DNA of 64,000 nt from Treponema sp. C6A8 (GCF_000619925.1 NZ_KK211042.1:124001-188000), one strand, 5' to 3'. Shown: positions 8,602 through 17,143, counted from the first letter of the stretch. Notes: generated by a model not told the origin, from the letters alone. Translations and numbers: made by a program.

Positions 8602-9591
8602 ATGTACAAAGCAGACGATAATCGTTATGGGACAATGCAGTATAACCGCTGCGGAAAGAGCGGGCTTTTGCTGCCGGCTGTATCCCTTGGATTCTGGCAC
8701 AATTTTGGAAGTAAAGACGTTTACGACAATATGAAGGCTATGTGCTTTACAGCTTTTGATAACGGTATCACTCATTTTGACCTTGCAAACAACTACGGCC
8801 CTGAAGCTGGTAGTGCAGAAGAAAATGCAGGAAAAATCATCAATCAGGAAATGAAGGCTTACCGCGACCAGCTGATAATTTCTACAAAGGCCGGTTACTA
8901 CATGTGGGAAGGTCCTTACGGTGAATGGGGCTCACGCAAATATCTGATTTCAAGCCTGAATCAGAGTCTTAAGCGCATGAACCTCGACTATGTTGATATT
9001 TTCTATCACCACCGTCCTGACGACAACACACCGATTGAAGAAACTATCTGCGCCCTGGACCAGATTGTAAGAAGCGGAAAAGCCCTTTACGTGGGACTTT
9101 CAAACTACAGCACAGAGCAGCTGAAAAAAGCCCTTCCTCTTTTACGCGAGCTTCACACTCCATTTATAATCAACCAGAACAAGTATTCAATTTTTGAACG
9201 CACTATCGAAGATAACGGCTTTAAGGATTACTGTGCAGAGCAGGGCTATGGAATTATTGCTTTCTCTCCACTGGCCCAGGGACTTCTGACAGACAAATAT
9301 CTGAACGGAATCCCGGAAGACAGCCGCGTTAAACGTGACGGCCGCTTCCTTCACGAAGCTGATGTTGCGGCGCGACTTCCGCAGATTAAAGCCCTGAACG
9401 AAATCGCTGCTGCCCGCGGCCAGAGCCTTGCCCAGATGGCACTCAGCTGGGTTCTCCGCGACGGCAAGGTAACCAGCGTTCTGATTGGAGCTTCCCGCCC
9501 TGAACAGATTCTGGACAACATTAAGATTGTAGGAAAAACTGCATTCTCTGCGGAAGAACTGGCACAAATTGAGAAGATTTGTGGAAGATAG
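8602..9591 (+). CDS. Aldo/keto reductase (YghZ/Gpr-like)
   Basis: 329 residues with ATG after ACACAGGAGT. The TIM-barrel AKR signatures are clear: FDLANNYGPEAGSAEENAG (catalytic Asp and Tyr), LIISTKAGYYMW (catalytic Lys), DIFYHHRPD (catalytic His region), and IAFSPLAQGLLTDKY followed by VLIGASRPEQI in the NADPH-binding end. The N-terminus MQYNRCGKSGLLLPAVSLGFW and the ANNYGP motif resemble E. coli YghZ, the L-glyceraldehyde-3-phosphate/methylglyoxal reductase subgroup (AKR14). The natural substrate is not determined here. The gene stands alone with its own promoter and converges on the next gene, with a family B element between the two stops. Confidence 0.9.
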   Translation: MYKADDNRYGTMQYNRCGKSGLLLPAVSLGFWHNFGSKDVYDNMKAMCFTAFDNGITHFDLANNYGPEAGSAEENAGKIINQEMKAYRDQLIISTKAGYYMWEGPYGEWGSRKYLISSLNQSLKRMNLDYVDIFYHHRPDDNTPIEETICALDQIVRSGKALYVGLSNYSTEQLKKALPLLRELHTPFIINQNKYSIFERTIEDNGFKDYCAEQGYGIIAFSPLAQGLLTDKYLNGIPEDSRVKRDGRFLHEADVAARLPQIKALNEIAAARGQSLAQMALSWVLRDGKVTSVLIGASRPEQILDNIKIVGKTAFSAEELAQIEKICGR

Positions 9592-9606
9592 ATTTTGAAT
9601 TGTAAG

Positions 9607-9754
9607 GTAAAATGCGGAGCGTGGGTTCGTGATTTGCGTAGCTTTTTTCGCGATACGGACCGCACAACGCGGAAGGGTGCCTACAGAGCAAGCGCAGCTT
9701 GCGGCGAGCGAAAAGCTGCGGAGCAAATTACGGTTCCACGCAGGAGCATTTTTC
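9607..9754 (-). repeat. Family B structured intergenic element, full copy B3
   Basis: About 148 bases filling the space between two converging genes, in minus orientation relative to copies B1 and B2. Outer stem AAAATGC/GCATTTT; conserved GGAACCGTAATTTGC on one side and GCAAATCACGAACCC on the other form a helix with an internal loop; an AGCTTTTCGC/GCGAAAAAAGCT helix; and an inner GCAAGC-TGC-GCTTGC hairpin. A/T runs at both ends make it a potential bidirectional terminator. Confidence 0.75.
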
Positions 9755-10615
9755 TTACACTTCAACAGTTTGCACTAACGCGCTGATGTCTTCTGCTTTC
9801 AAATTATTTTCTTTTACACGCTGGGCAATTTCTTCCCCACTGTACTTATCTTCCGGATAGAGCACCACCACTGCCTTATCACCATTCTGCAAGAAATTAT
9901 GCTCGCCGTAATCAGTGTAGCGGGTAGCGCCAATCGAAACTAAAATGCGCTCAGGGAAGCCGCATTTTGTAAGGTAAGCATTTACGTTTTCTGCCGGGCC
10001 TTCATCCTTCTGCTGATTCAAGCGGTCAATTATCCATGCGGTCAGTTTATTGTAGATGTAGCTGTAATCGCGGACTGCGCTGTCCTCACCATATGCAAAG
10101 GCCTGACCCTCGCGCACAAGAAAGCTTGCAATGCGGTAGCGGTTCAAAATGCCCGCAGCATCAAAACGGTCAACTTCAATTGTGTGGGAAGAAAATCCCT
10201 TAGACGCCCTGCCCCAGTTCTTTTTCAAGCTGATTTTTTTAGCGCCTTCTTTTCTTATTGAACAGTCGTTTGAAGCGCCAAAGGCCACAGGTGTCAATCC
10301 GACAACGCGTCCGGCCTTCCATTTTACATCACAGATAAGGGCACATTCAGGCTCAATCTGAAGCTTCTCTTCGCCGGCCGGGAAGATGATTTTCTCATCA
10401 TCAAAAGGAAAATCGTGCAGAAACATTGGCACAGAAGCGTCATCAATTGCCATGCCGGGTGCAAGCGGAATATATGTAGGGAAGAGAGCCTTAGGCGCAT
10501 TTACCTCGGCAGTTTTTACGTTTTCAAAATCTTTTGCTTCACCAGCCTGCTCAAGATGCCCCGTAAAATTGCCGGCAACACCGAAAGTTGGAATATTATG
10601 CAAATCGTAAGTCAT
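9755..10615 (-). CDS. FAH-like protein of unknown function (possibly DUF5718)
   Basis: 286 residues. Several stretches recall the fumarylacetoacetate hydrolase fold: GMAIDDASVPMFLHDFPFDD, then LQIEPECALICDVKW (the family's EPE-type metal ligands), AFGASNDCSIRK, NWGRASKGFSSH, and near the end ILVSIGATRYTDYGEHNFLQ. These occur in the order expected for FAH-type hydrolases or isomerases, but identity is low and substrate is unknown; the DUF5718 assignment is from memory and tentative. Its start codon overlaps the stop of the upstream small gene (TAATG), so the two are translationally coupled. A family B element follows its stop. Confidence 0.6.
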   Translation of the reverse strand: MTYDLHNIPTFGVAGNFTGHLEQAGEAKDFENVKTAEVNAPKALFPTYIPLAPGMAIDDASVPMFLHDFPFDDEKIIFPAGEEKLQIEPECALICDVKWKAGRVVGLTPVAFGASNDCSIRKEGAKKISLKKNWGRASKGFSSHTIEVDRFDAAGILNRYRIASFLVREGQAFAYGEDSAVRDYSYIYNKLTAWIIDRLNQQKDEGPAENVNAYLTKCGFPERILVSIGATRYTDYGEHNFLQNGDKAVVVLYPEDKYSGEEIAQRVKENNLKAEDISALVQTVEV

Positions 10616-10992
10616 TAGTCATCGTCTCCAAGCCAGGTTTTAAGAAGGTTTGCAACTGCATCAGGATTCTGCTTCATCATGCCAAGAACTTCCTGCTGCT
10701 TCTGCTGGTAAAAGTCCGGTTTAGGAGGAGGAAGAATTCCCTTGTAAGAACCGTAGTCCATAACTTCCTGCAAGACCTGAACTTCTCGCAGTGATTCAAA
10801 ACGGCTCTTAGGATTATATTTTCCAAGCTTTTTAAATGCCTTGTTTATTGCTTTTTTTTCGCGGTCAGAAAGACCGATGCGTTCCAGTAAATCATCGCTG
10901 ATTGCCATTCCAAGCTCGCCCAAAAGGATTGCAGTTTTTTCTGCCCCTGTCAGTTTAATATCCGGTTCTGCTGTTGCAATAAAGTTTTCCAC
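10615..10992 (-). CDS. Small FliG N-domain-like protein
   Basis: 125 residues from a GTG preceded by a strong GGGAGG at 5-7 bases; a longer in-frame start upstream lacks such a site. Residues about 12-60 (KLTGAEKTAILLGELGM followed by LLERIGLSDREKKAI) resemble the N-terminal helices of flagellar motor switch protein FliG, but the middle and C-terminal FliG domains are absent. It could be a stand-alone FliG-N-like adaptor or a diverged paralogue, and a motor role is only inference. The stop overlaps the start of the FAH-like gene. A possible promoter (TTTATA, 17 bases, TAAAAT) lies upstream on the same strand. Confidence 0.55.
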   Translation of the reverse strand: MENFIATAEPDIKLTGAEKTAILLGELGMAISDDLLERIGLSDREKKAINKAFKKLGKYNPKSRFESLREVQVLQEVMDYGSYKGILPPPKPDFYQQKQQEVLGMMKQNPDAVANLLKTWLGDDD

Positions 10993-11075
10993 TTTTTCCT
11001 CCCAGAACTTTATTTTACGATAAAAGCGCAAGTTTATAAAGTAGCAGAGCCCCCGCTTACCCGCGCCCCCCCCTA

Positions 11076-11104
11076 TTGCGTCCCGCCTACCATTTCGCTA
11101 ATAT
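11076..11104 (+). promoter_or_regulatory. Predicted promoter of the thiamine-precursor uptake operon
   Basis: -35 TTGCGT (11076-11081), exactly 17 bases, -10 TAATAT (11099-11104). The inferred start near 11111 places the TPP riboswitch at the 5' end of the transcript. Confidence 0.6.
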
Positions 11105-11131
11105 CATAAGCGTTAGTGCCAAAACACAACA

Positions 11132-11216
11132 TTCGGGAGCTGGACGAGATCCGGCTGAGAGGGAACTTCCTGGTTCCGACCGTACCTGATCCGGATAATG
11201 CCGGCGTAGGAAAGCA
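11132..11216 (+). ncRNA. TPP riboswitch (THI element)
   Basis: The aptamer is recognisable by its two conserved segments: GGCTGAGAGGGA in the P2/P3 arm and ACCTGATCCGGATAATGCCGG followed by CGTAGGAAAG in the P4/P5 arm. The variable P3 stem GGAAC/GTTCC lies between. It precedes a four-gene uptake operon of the thiamine pyrimidine precursor type, so thiamine pyrophosphate should turn the operon off. A T-run (11226-11232) follows the aptamer and may belong to a terminator platform, but I could not define the competing hairpins. Confidence 0.95.
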
Positions 11217-11279
11217 GATTCACTTCTTTTTTTACCCCACCGCTCAGGAAAATAATCTATATTTTTGGAGTTTTCATTT

Positions 11280-11579
11280 ATGGAAGCAAGTGTTGCTATT
11301 CAGGTTCTGCCAAAAGCAGAAAATGATGAAGAACTGTGCCGCATTGTAGACGAAGTTATTGCCTACATCAAAAGTACAGGGTTGAACTATTTTGTTGGGC
11401 CATGCGAAACAAGCATAGAAGGCGATTACGACAAGCTTATGGAAGTTGTAAAAAACTGCCAGCTGATTGCAATTAAGGCAGGAGCGCCGGAAGTAAGCGC
11501 CTATGTAAAAATCTCTTACCGACCAAAAGGCGAAGTTCTTACTATCGAAAAGAAAACAAAAAAATACCATGAAGCTTAA
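11280..11579 (+). CDS. Thiamine-binding protein (MTH1187/YkoF-like, COG0011)
   Basis: 99 residues; ATG at 11280 follows TTTGGAG. The sequence MEASVAIQVLPKA, then VDEVIAYIKSTGLNYFVGPCETSIEGDYDKLMEVV (two adjoining parts) and SYVKISYRPKGE (by fold position), matches the small ferredoxin-like thiamine-binding family. These cytoplasmic proteins bind thiamine or its pyrimidine moiety and are often linked to ThiXYZ-type transporters. It is the first gene after the TPP riboswitch, and its end overlaps the permease start by 11 bases. Confidence 0.85.
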   Translation: MEASVAIQVLPKAENDEELCRIVDEVIAYIKSTGLNYFVGPCETSIEGDYDKLMEVVKNCQLIAIKAGAPEVSAYVKISYRPKGEVLTIEKKTKKYHEA

Positions 11580-12315
11580 AGAAAGAGCCGCCCCCTTCGC
11601 GCTGATAGCATTAATACTTTTACTCTGGCAGATTTTGAGTCTTTCGGGTTTTATCCCGGCCTTCATGCTGCCTTCTCCCGTAAAAGTTGGCCGTGCCTTC
11701 TGCAGCGATTTTCTGCTTCTCATGTATCACCTCAAAATAACACTTGCAGAAGCAGCGTGCGGCATTTTTTTCAGCGTGGCCATTTCCTTATTCTTTGCTG
11801 TCTTTATGGACAGATTCAGCTTCGTTCACCGCGCTGTTTATCCGCTTCTTGTAATCAGCCAGACAATTCCGACAATTGCGCTGGCTCCGCTTTTAATTTT
11901 GTGGTTCGGCTACGGAATGCAGTCAAAAATTATTCTGATAGTAATTTCCTGCTTTTTCCCGCTGACAATCAGCCTGCTTACGGGTTTTGCCTCAGTCGAT
12001 AAAGATGCAATCAACCTGCTTCGCAGCCTGGGCGCCACAAAAGCACAAATCATGCGCCACGCAAAAATACCTTCAAGCCTGCCCTACTTTTTTTCCGGTC
12101 TGAGGATTTCTGCTTCCTATTCGATTATCGGAGCGGTAATTTCAGAATGGCTTGGCGGCACACGGGGACTTGGCGTTTACATGACCCGGGTAAAAAAATC
12201 TTACGCCTATGACAAGCTTTTTGCGGTTATCTTTTTGATTTCTGCCCTCAGCCTTGTCCTGATAAAAATACTTTCTATTGTTGAAAAAAGGATGATTAAA
12301 AATGAAAAGAAATAA
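11569..12315 (+). CDS. ABC transporter permease for thiamine pyrimidine precursor (ThiX-like)
   Basis: 248 residues with about six membrane helices (first near residues 9-30, ALIALILLLWQILSLSG). The inner-membrane component signature in the cytoplasmic loop (LLRSLGATKAQIMRHAKIP) is of the TauC/SsuC/ThiX type. It overlaps the preceding gene by 11 bases and the following lipoprotein by 14, so translation is coupled. Family knowledge together with the riboswitch and the THI5-like partner points to import of formylaminopyrimidine or hydroxymethylpyrimidine. Confidence 0.88.
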   Translation: MKLKERAAPFALIALILLLWQILSLSGFIPAFMLPSPVKVGRAFCSDFLLLMYHLKITLAEAACGIFFSVAISLFFAVFMDRFSFVHRAVYPLLVISQTIPTIALAPLLILWFGYGMQSKIILIVISCFFPLTISLLTGFASVDKDAINLLRSLGATKAQIMRHAKIPSSLPYFFSGLRISASYSIIGAVISEWLGGTRGLGVYMTRVKKSYAYDKLFAVIFLISALSLVLIKILSIVEKRMIKNEKK

Positions 12316-13285
12316 AATGATGATGACAGCACTTTCAGTGCTGGGTGCTGCAATCTTCTGGCTTAGCGGCTGCTCTAACACAAATACAAGAAAAATTACC
12401 TTCGCGCTGGACTGGACGCCAAACACCAATCACACAGGCCTCTACGTAGCCCGAGACAAGGGCTTTTTTGCAGAAGAAGGCCTTGAGGTAGAAATCGTTC
12501 AGCCTTCTGAAGACGGCGCCGAAGTTATGGTTGCAACAGGCCGCGCTCAGTTCGGAGTTGGTTTTCAGGATTCAATTGCGCCGGCCCTCTGTCAGGAAGA
12601 AGAAATTCCGGTAATTGCCGTTGCTGCCCTTTTACAGCACAACACCTCGGGCCTTATCTCCCTTAAAAAAGCAGGAATTGACCGTCCGGCTGCACTTGAA
12701 GGCAAAAAATACGCCACCTGGGAATCTCCTGTAGAACTTTCAACTGTTCAGCGGGTTATGGAAAACGACGGCGGAGACTTCTCCAAACTCCAGCTTATTC
12801 CTTCAACCGTTTACGATGTAGTTACCGCCCTCAACACAGAAATTGACTGCGTATGGATTTATTATGCCTGGGACGGAGTAAAGCTGGAACTCGACGGCTA
12901 TGAAACAAACTACATTGATTTTGGAAAAATCGATCCTGTTTTTGATTACTACACACCAATCTTTATTTCGGGAACAGAGTTCTTGAAAAAAGAGCCTGCA
13001 ACTGCCCGCCGCTTCCTTAAGGCACTTCGCAGAGGTTACGAGTATGCCATTGCCCACCCGGAAGAAGCCGCAGAAATCCTTTGCAAGGCAGCTCCTGAAC
13101 TTGACCGCGACCTTGTATTTGCAAGCCAGAAATGGATCAATGATTACTACAAATCTGATGCAAAAAAATGGGGCTATATTGAACCTGAACGCTGGAACCG
13201 CTTTTTCCGCTGGCTGAACGACACAGGCCTTATGCCTGGAACTCTGCCTGAAAATAAAGGTTTCACAAATGAATATCTAAATTAA
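12302..13285 (+). CDS. NMT1/THI5-type substrate-binding lipoprotein (ThiY-like)
   Basis: 327 residues. Lipoprotein signal (MKRNKMMMTALSVLGAAIF, then WLSGCSN), then a complete NMT1/THI5 domain in normal order: ITFALDWTPNTNHTGLYVA, a DKGFFAEEGLEV helix, FGVGFQDS, then the GKKYATWESPVE hinge and YYTPIFISG toward the end. Members bind pyrimidine precursors of thiamine outside the membrane. It serves as a useful internal reference, because a second NMT1/THI5-like protein in this window (29672-30760) has the same pieces in permuted order. A mini family A hairpin separates it from the ATPase gene. Confidence 0.9.
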   Translation: MKRNKMMMTALSVLGAAIFWLSGCSNTNTRKITFALDWTPNTNHTGLYVARDKGFFAEEGLEVEIVQPSEDGAEVMVATGRAQFGVGFQDSIAPALCQEEEIPVIAVAALLQHNTSGLISLKKAGIDRPAALEGKKYATWESPVELSTVQRVMENDGGDFSKLQLIPSTVYDVVTALNTEIDCVWIYYAWDGVKLELDGYETNYIDFGKIDPVFDYYTPIFISGTEFLKKEPATARRFLKALRRGYEYAIAHPEEAAEILCKAAPELDRDLVFASQKWINDYYKSDAKKWGYIEPERWNRFFRWLNDTGLMPGTLPENKGFTNEYLN

Positions 13286-13286
13286 G

Positions 13287-13325
13287 AAAAAACAGCTTCC
13301 GGTCGACTCCCTAGCGCTGTTTTTT
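13287..13325 (+). terminator. Miniature family A hairpin (A3), terminator-like
   Basis: A 10-bp perfect stem AAAAAACAGC with GCTGTTTTTT, loop containing CCGGTCG directly followed by ACTCCCT. The same two loop blocks flank the internal structure in the full copies A1 and A2, so this looks like the empty form. Lying inside the operon before the ATPase gene, it could attenuate transcription. Confidence 0.75.
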
Positions 13326-13343
13326 CAAATTGGAGTTACCAAA

Positions 13344-14099
13344 TTGCAAACTCTTTCAGTTCAAGGCATTTATAAATCTTTCTCTAACCGGCAGGTGCTT
13401 AAAGACGTAAGTTTTTCCCTTAAAAAAGGCGAGTTCGTCAGCATTGTGGGAAAAAGCGGCAGCGGTAAATCTACGCTTTTTAATATAATTGCAGGCCTTG
13501 AAGCTCCTGACCAGGGACATGTAAGCCTGAAGGGAATAAAAATCACTCAGAAGGTCGGAAAAGTTAGCTACATGCTTCAAAAAGACCTTCTCTTTCCCTA
13601 CTACACAGTTTTGGATAACGTAAGCCTGCCTTTAGTTATCAGCGGTGAGAAAAAAGAAACAGCACGGGAAAAAGCTTCATCCTTTTTTAAGGAATTCGAC
13701 CTTGAGGGAACCCAAGCTCTCTACCCTGCCCAGCTTTCCGGCGGAATGAAGCAGAGGGCTGCCCTGCTCAGAACCTTTCTTTCTTCAAAAGAAGTGATGC
13801 TGCTGGACGAGCCTTTTTCTGCCCTGGATATGATTACAAAAAATCAGATGCATCAGTGGTATTTAGAAACAATGGAAAAACATCATCTTTCTACTCTTTT
13901 GATTACCCACGATATTGAAGAGGCAATCCTGCTTTCTGACCGTATCCTGATTTTGGAAAATGCCGCAGAGTCAGAAAAGACTAATCTTATAAAGGAAGTA
14001 AAAGTAATTCAGCCCCGCCCCCGCAGTCAGGAATTCATTTTTACAAAAGAATTTTCTGAACTTAAGCAGGTCTTGTGGCAGGCTGTTTTAGGCAATTAG
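13344..14099 (+). CDS. ABC transporter ATPase for thiamine pyrimidine precursor (ThiZ-like)
   Basis: 251 residues starting at TTG, chosen because TTGGAG sits 8 bases upstream and the protein opens with the usual LSVQGIYKSF strand. Walker A is VGKSGSGKST, the signature LSGGMKQR, Walker B EVMLLDEPFSALD, and the switch His is in LLITHDIEEA. It powers the neighbouring permease. It is the last gene of the riboswitch operon; the next gene converges from the other strand, only 13 bases away. Confidence 0.9.
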   Translation: MQTLSVQGIYKSFSNRQVLKDVSFSLKKGEFVSIVGKSGSGKSTLFNIIAGLEAPDQGHVSLKGIKITQKVGKVSYMLQKDLLFPYYTVLDNVSLPLVISGEKKETAREKASSFFKEFDLEGTQALYPAQLSGGMKQRAALLRTFLSSKEVMLLDEPFSALDMITKNQMHQWYLETMEKHHLSTLLITHDIEEAILLSDRILILENAAESEKTNLIKEVKVIQPRPRSQEFIFTKEFSELKQVLWQAVLGN

Positions 14100-14112
14100 C
14101 CTGAAAAGATTT

Positions 14113-15507
14113 TTAGATATTACAGCGTTTACCGGCAAGGAATAGCCCTTCTACCTTGCCAATTAATTCTTCACCTTCAAATGGACTTGCCTTTCCCTTG
14201 CTCTTAAAATTAGCAGCGCGAACCTTCCATCTTTTTTCAGGATCCAGAAGAGCAAAATCAGCATCATATCCTGGTTCAAGAAGACCTTTTTTGAGTTTAA
14301 GTATTCTTGCAGGGTTAGCGCTCATAAGCTGGGAAAGTTTCTGAGGTGTAAATCCGTATTCCTTTACAAGCACAGTGTTACATACGGCAAAGGCAGTTTC
14401 TGCTCCGGTAAATCCTGGTGAACCTGCAGCCTTATCATCAGCTGTATGAGGAGCGTGGTCTGTAGAAATTACGTCGGCAGTTCCGTCCCGCAGGGCTTCA
14501 ATAAGGGCAAGGCGGTCTTCTTCATGGCGGAGAGGAGGATTTACAAGGGCACGAATCATAGGCTCTGTATCACCAGTAAGAGCCAGATGATGAGGTGTAA
14601 CTTCGCAGGTTACCTTAACCTTTTCCTTTTTTGCAGCACGAACAATTTCAATAGAATTTTTTGTACTGCAGTGGGCAATGTGAACATGACAGCCCGCTCC
14701 CTTTGCCAGCAGAATATTGCGGTAAGTTGCAGAATCTTCTGCAATGGCAAGAAGGCTGTTGGCAGATGTAAGATTTGAATCAATTTCTGTAAATGTTTCA
14801 GGAGATATTTCTTTTTCGCTTTCTACAAAGTGCCCCCAGGCAGAAAGCCCGTACATCTTCATAATTTCAAGGGCAGCAGCACGGTAAGGTTTTGCCTTCA
14901 ATGCAAGCTCAGGATCTTCGCTGTGGCAGCTTACAATAGCCCCCTTTTCTGCGGCAACCTTCATTGCATCAAGCATTACGGAAGCAGAAAGTACATCGTG
15001 ACCGTCTTCTGTAATTACAGGAATGGTTCTGCAGTCAATTTCCTTTAAGTGTGATACGTCTTTTCCTTCAAAGTTCTTCGTAAGGCTTACAGTCTGATAT
15101 ACTTTTGTAAGACCAATCTGCTCAGCTTCTTTTTCAATCTGAAGGGCTAAGTCTGCGCTTGAAACCACAGGATTGGTATTTGGCATGGCAACGATTGTGC
15201 CGAAGCCGCCGGCAGCAGTTGCGTGGAGTCCGGAATTTAAATCTTCTTTCTGAGTCTGTCCCGGATAGCGCAGATGAACGTGCATATCAATAAATGCAGG
15301 AGTGATTACGAGACCTTTTGCGTCAAACAGTTCTACAGGGTCAGCGGAATCTGAAAAGATGCCGTCGGCAAGCTTAACGGCGCTTGCTTCGGTGCAGAAA
15401 TCGCTTTTGCAAACAGAAAGGATTTTACCGTTGGAAATAAGAAGGGCACCGTAGGCGTCGGTATTTTCGTCCACTAAGCGTGCGTTGTAGATTACTAAGT
15501 TTGACAT
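14113..15507 (-). CDS. pyrC: Dihydroorotase
   Basis: 464 residues from ATG at 15507 (AGGAG upstream, protein opening MSNLVIYNARLVDEN). Amidohydrolase motifs: DMHVHLRYPGQTQKED with the metal HxH, MPNTNPV, SCHSEDPEL, HIAHCST, and ISTDHAPH with the catalytic Asp. The length and DMHVH motif fit the class I (PyrC, Bacillus-like) dihydroorotase, which closes carbamoyl-aspartate to dihydroorotate in pyrimidine synthesis. It is downstream of pyrB and pyrI on the same strand, separated from pyrI by a family A element of about 140 bases that could uncouple its expression. Confidence 0.95.
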   Translation of the reverse strand: MSNLVIYNARLVDENTDAYGALLISNGKILSVCKSDFCTEASAVKLADGIFSDSADPVELFDAKGLVITPAFIDMHVHLRYPGQTQKEDLNSGLHATAAGGFGTIVAMPNTNPVVSSADLALQIEKEAEQIGLTKVYQTVSLTKNFEGKDVSHLKEIDCRTIPVITEDGHDVLSASVMLDAMKVAAEKGAIVSCHSEDPELALKAKPYRAAALEIMKMYGLSAWGHFVESEKEISPETFTEIDSNLTSANSLLAIAEDSATYRNILLAKGAGCHVHIAHCSTKNSIEIVRAAKKEKVKVTCEVTPHHLALTGDTEPMIRALVNPPLRHEEDRLALIEALRDGTADVISTDHAPHTADDKAAGSPGFTGAETAFAVCNTVLVKEYGFTPQKLSQLMSANPARILKLKKGLLEPGYDADFALLDPEKRWKVRAANFKSKGKASPFEGEELIGKVEGLFLAGKRCNI

Positions 15508-15535
15508 AAAGTTTCTTTCTCCTAAAGTGAAAGAA

Positions 15536-15678
15536 AAAGCTCCCGGTCGTGTAACGTGGTGCAAAACCGCGCAATAATGCGCTACACGCTGATTGTTGCA
15601 AAGAAACTATCGAATTGACCGCTTACGCGGTCACAACAATCAGAGTGTTTTTGCCCCACATTCCACTCCCTCCGCTTT
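15536..15678 (+). repeat. Family A structured intergenic element, full copy A2
   Basis: Between pyrI and pyrC. Same architecture as A1: outer AAAGC/GCTTT, left CCCGGTCG and right ACTCCCT blocks, GTGG..GCAAAAC pairing with GTTTTTGC..CCAC, identical GCGCA-ATAA-TGCGC hairpin, a different but perfectly paired helix CTGATTGTTG/CAACAATCAG replacing the T6/A6 helix of A1, conserved AAAGAAACTAT, and the inner hairpin GACCGC-TTAC-GCGGTC. The helix differences are compensatory, so structure rather than sequence is conserved. Confidence 0.75.
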
Positions 15679-15713
15679 ATCCTTCCAATGTTACAAAACA
15701 TTTTTATCTCTAC

Positions 15714-16145
15714 TTATTTCTCGCCAGCTACATAAAGCGTATCGCAGTATTCGCACTTGTATACGCCCTTTTCACGGTCAGTCAGAATTAAAGTTGGTTT
15801 TACGTAATGCTCGGTCTGGGTAATACAGCGAGGGTTTCGGCAGTTGAATACACCCTGAACACGTCCAGGAAGTTCCATATTGATTTTGCGGACGATTTTT
15901 TCGTCTTCGATTACGTTTACGCAGATATGAGGATCAATAAAACCAAGAACCGAATAATCAATGTTGATGATGTTATCAATTTTAATGATGTCTTTTTTGC
16001 CTGATTTTTCTGAAGGCACGTTCTGAATAAGGCATGATGTAAAAGGCGCCTTGTCCAGACCCAGCCACTGGTAAATCTGCCAGCCGGCACCCGCACGAAT
16101 ATGATCAATTACAAGACCGTGTTTAATTGTATTTACATTTAACAT
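15714..16145 (-). CDS. pyrI: Aspartate carbamoyltransferase regulatory chain
   Basis: 143 residues. N-terminal allosteric domain (TIKHGLVIDHI, then LIQNVPSEKSGKKDIIKI) and a C-terminal zinc domain with CRNPRC and CEYC, the four-cysteine site that contacts the catalytic chain. It gives feedback control by nucleotides to PyrB. pyrB ends 19 bases upstream on the same strand. Its presence indicates the heteromeric (E. coli-like) ATCase. Confidence 0.95.
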   Translation of the reverse strand: MLNVNTIKHGLVIDHIRAGAGWQIYQWLGLDKAPFTSCLIQNVPSEKSGKKDIIKIDNIINIDYSVLGFIDPHICVNVIEDEKIVRKINMELPGRVQGVFNCRNPRCITQTEHYVKPTLILTDREKGVYKCEYCDTLYVAGEK

Positions 16146-16164
16146 TTTTTTCCTCCCCTATGCC

Positions 16165-17088
16165 TTAAAGCGTACCAGTCAATTTTGCAATAAGTGCCAT
16201 TCGCGCATACATTCCGTATTTAACCTGCTTAAAGTAAGCGGCGCGAGGATCATTATCAACTTCCGGTGTAATTTCGTTTACGCGTGGAAGAGGATGAAGG
16301 ATAATCATATTTTTGCGGGCAAGCTTCATGCGCTCTGTGTCCAGAATGTAGCTGTCCTTAAGGCGGATGTAATCCTGTTCGTTGAAGAAGCGCTCCTTCT
16401 GAACGCGGGTCATGTAAAGAATATCAAGCTGATCCATAACAGCATCAAGGCTTTCTACAATTTCGTATTTTACGCCTGCAGGTTCAAGAATGTTTTTAAT
16501 CAGATAGTCAGGAACTGTAAGCTCCTTAGGACTGATGAAGATAAACTTGTTACCTTTATAATGACGCATTGCCTCTGCAAGGGAGTGAACTGTACGACCA
16601 AACTTGAGGTCGCCGCAGAAGCCGATTGTATGATTTTCAAGGCCGCCGGTAAGCTGACGGATTGTTACCAGGTCGGTAAGTGTCTGGGTAGGATGATAGT
16701 GGCCTCCGTCACCTGCATTGATGATTGGGACAGGGGAATACTTGCTTGCAAGCAGGGCCGCACCTTCTTTTGGAGAACGCATTGCAATTACGTCTACATA
16801 AGAAGAAACTACGCGGATTGTGTCAGCAAGAGTTTCGCCCTTTACCGAAGAAGTGTTGTCGGCATCGGAAAATCCCTCTACCGAACCGCCCAGTCGCAGC
16901 ATAGCCGCCTCAAAGGAAAGCCTGGTTCTAGTGCTAGGCTCAAAAAAAAGTGTCGCAAGAATTTTCCCGCGACACACATCTTGAAATGATTTAGGGTCAA
17001 CAATAATCTGTTCTGCTAAAGAACAAATTTCATCGATTTCTGATACAGTTAAATCATCAGGCTGGATTAAATGACGACCAGTTAGCAT
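16165..17088 (-). CDS. pyrB: Aspartate carbamoyltransferase catalytic chain
   Basis: 307 residues. The carbamoyl-phosphate motif [15 protein letters not shown] is near residue 50, [17 protein letters not shown] near 125-140, and HPLPRVNEI near 265. GGAG lies before the ATG. It catalyses the committed step of pyrimidine synthesis and should form a complex with the adjacent PyrI. The gene leads a pyrB-pyrI-pyrC run with a good upstream promoter. Its presence beside a full uracil degradation operon (25-36 kb) means synthesis and breakdown of pyrimidines are encoded within 20 kb. Confidence 0.97.
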   Translation of the reverse strand: MLTGRHLIQPDDLTVSEIDEICSLAEQIIVDPKSFQDVCRGKILATLFFEPSTRTRLSFEAAMLRLGGSVEGFSDADNTSSVKGETLADTIRVVSSYVDVIAMRSPKEGAALLASKYSPVPIINAGDGGHYHPTQTLTDLVTIRQLTGGLENHTIGFCGDLKFGRTVHSLAEAMRHYKGNKFIFISPKELTVPDYLIKNILEPAGVKYEIVESLDAVMDQLDILYMTRVQKERFFNEQDYIRLKDSYILDTERMKLARKNMIILHPLPRVNEITPEVDNDPRAAYFKQVKYGMYARMALIAKLTGTL

Positions 17089-17114
17089 GGTTACACTCCG
17101 TAAGAATTTTTATC

Positions 17115-17143
17115 ATTATAATAATTTTAGGAAAATGTAACAA
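17115..17143 (-). promoter_or_regulatory. Predicted pyrBIC promoter
   Basis: Minus strand: -35 TTGTTA (17138-17143), 17-base spacer, -10 TATAAT (17115-17120), 27 bases before the pyrB start. No attenuator or PyrR-binding hairpin was recognised in the short leader. Confidence 0.6.
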
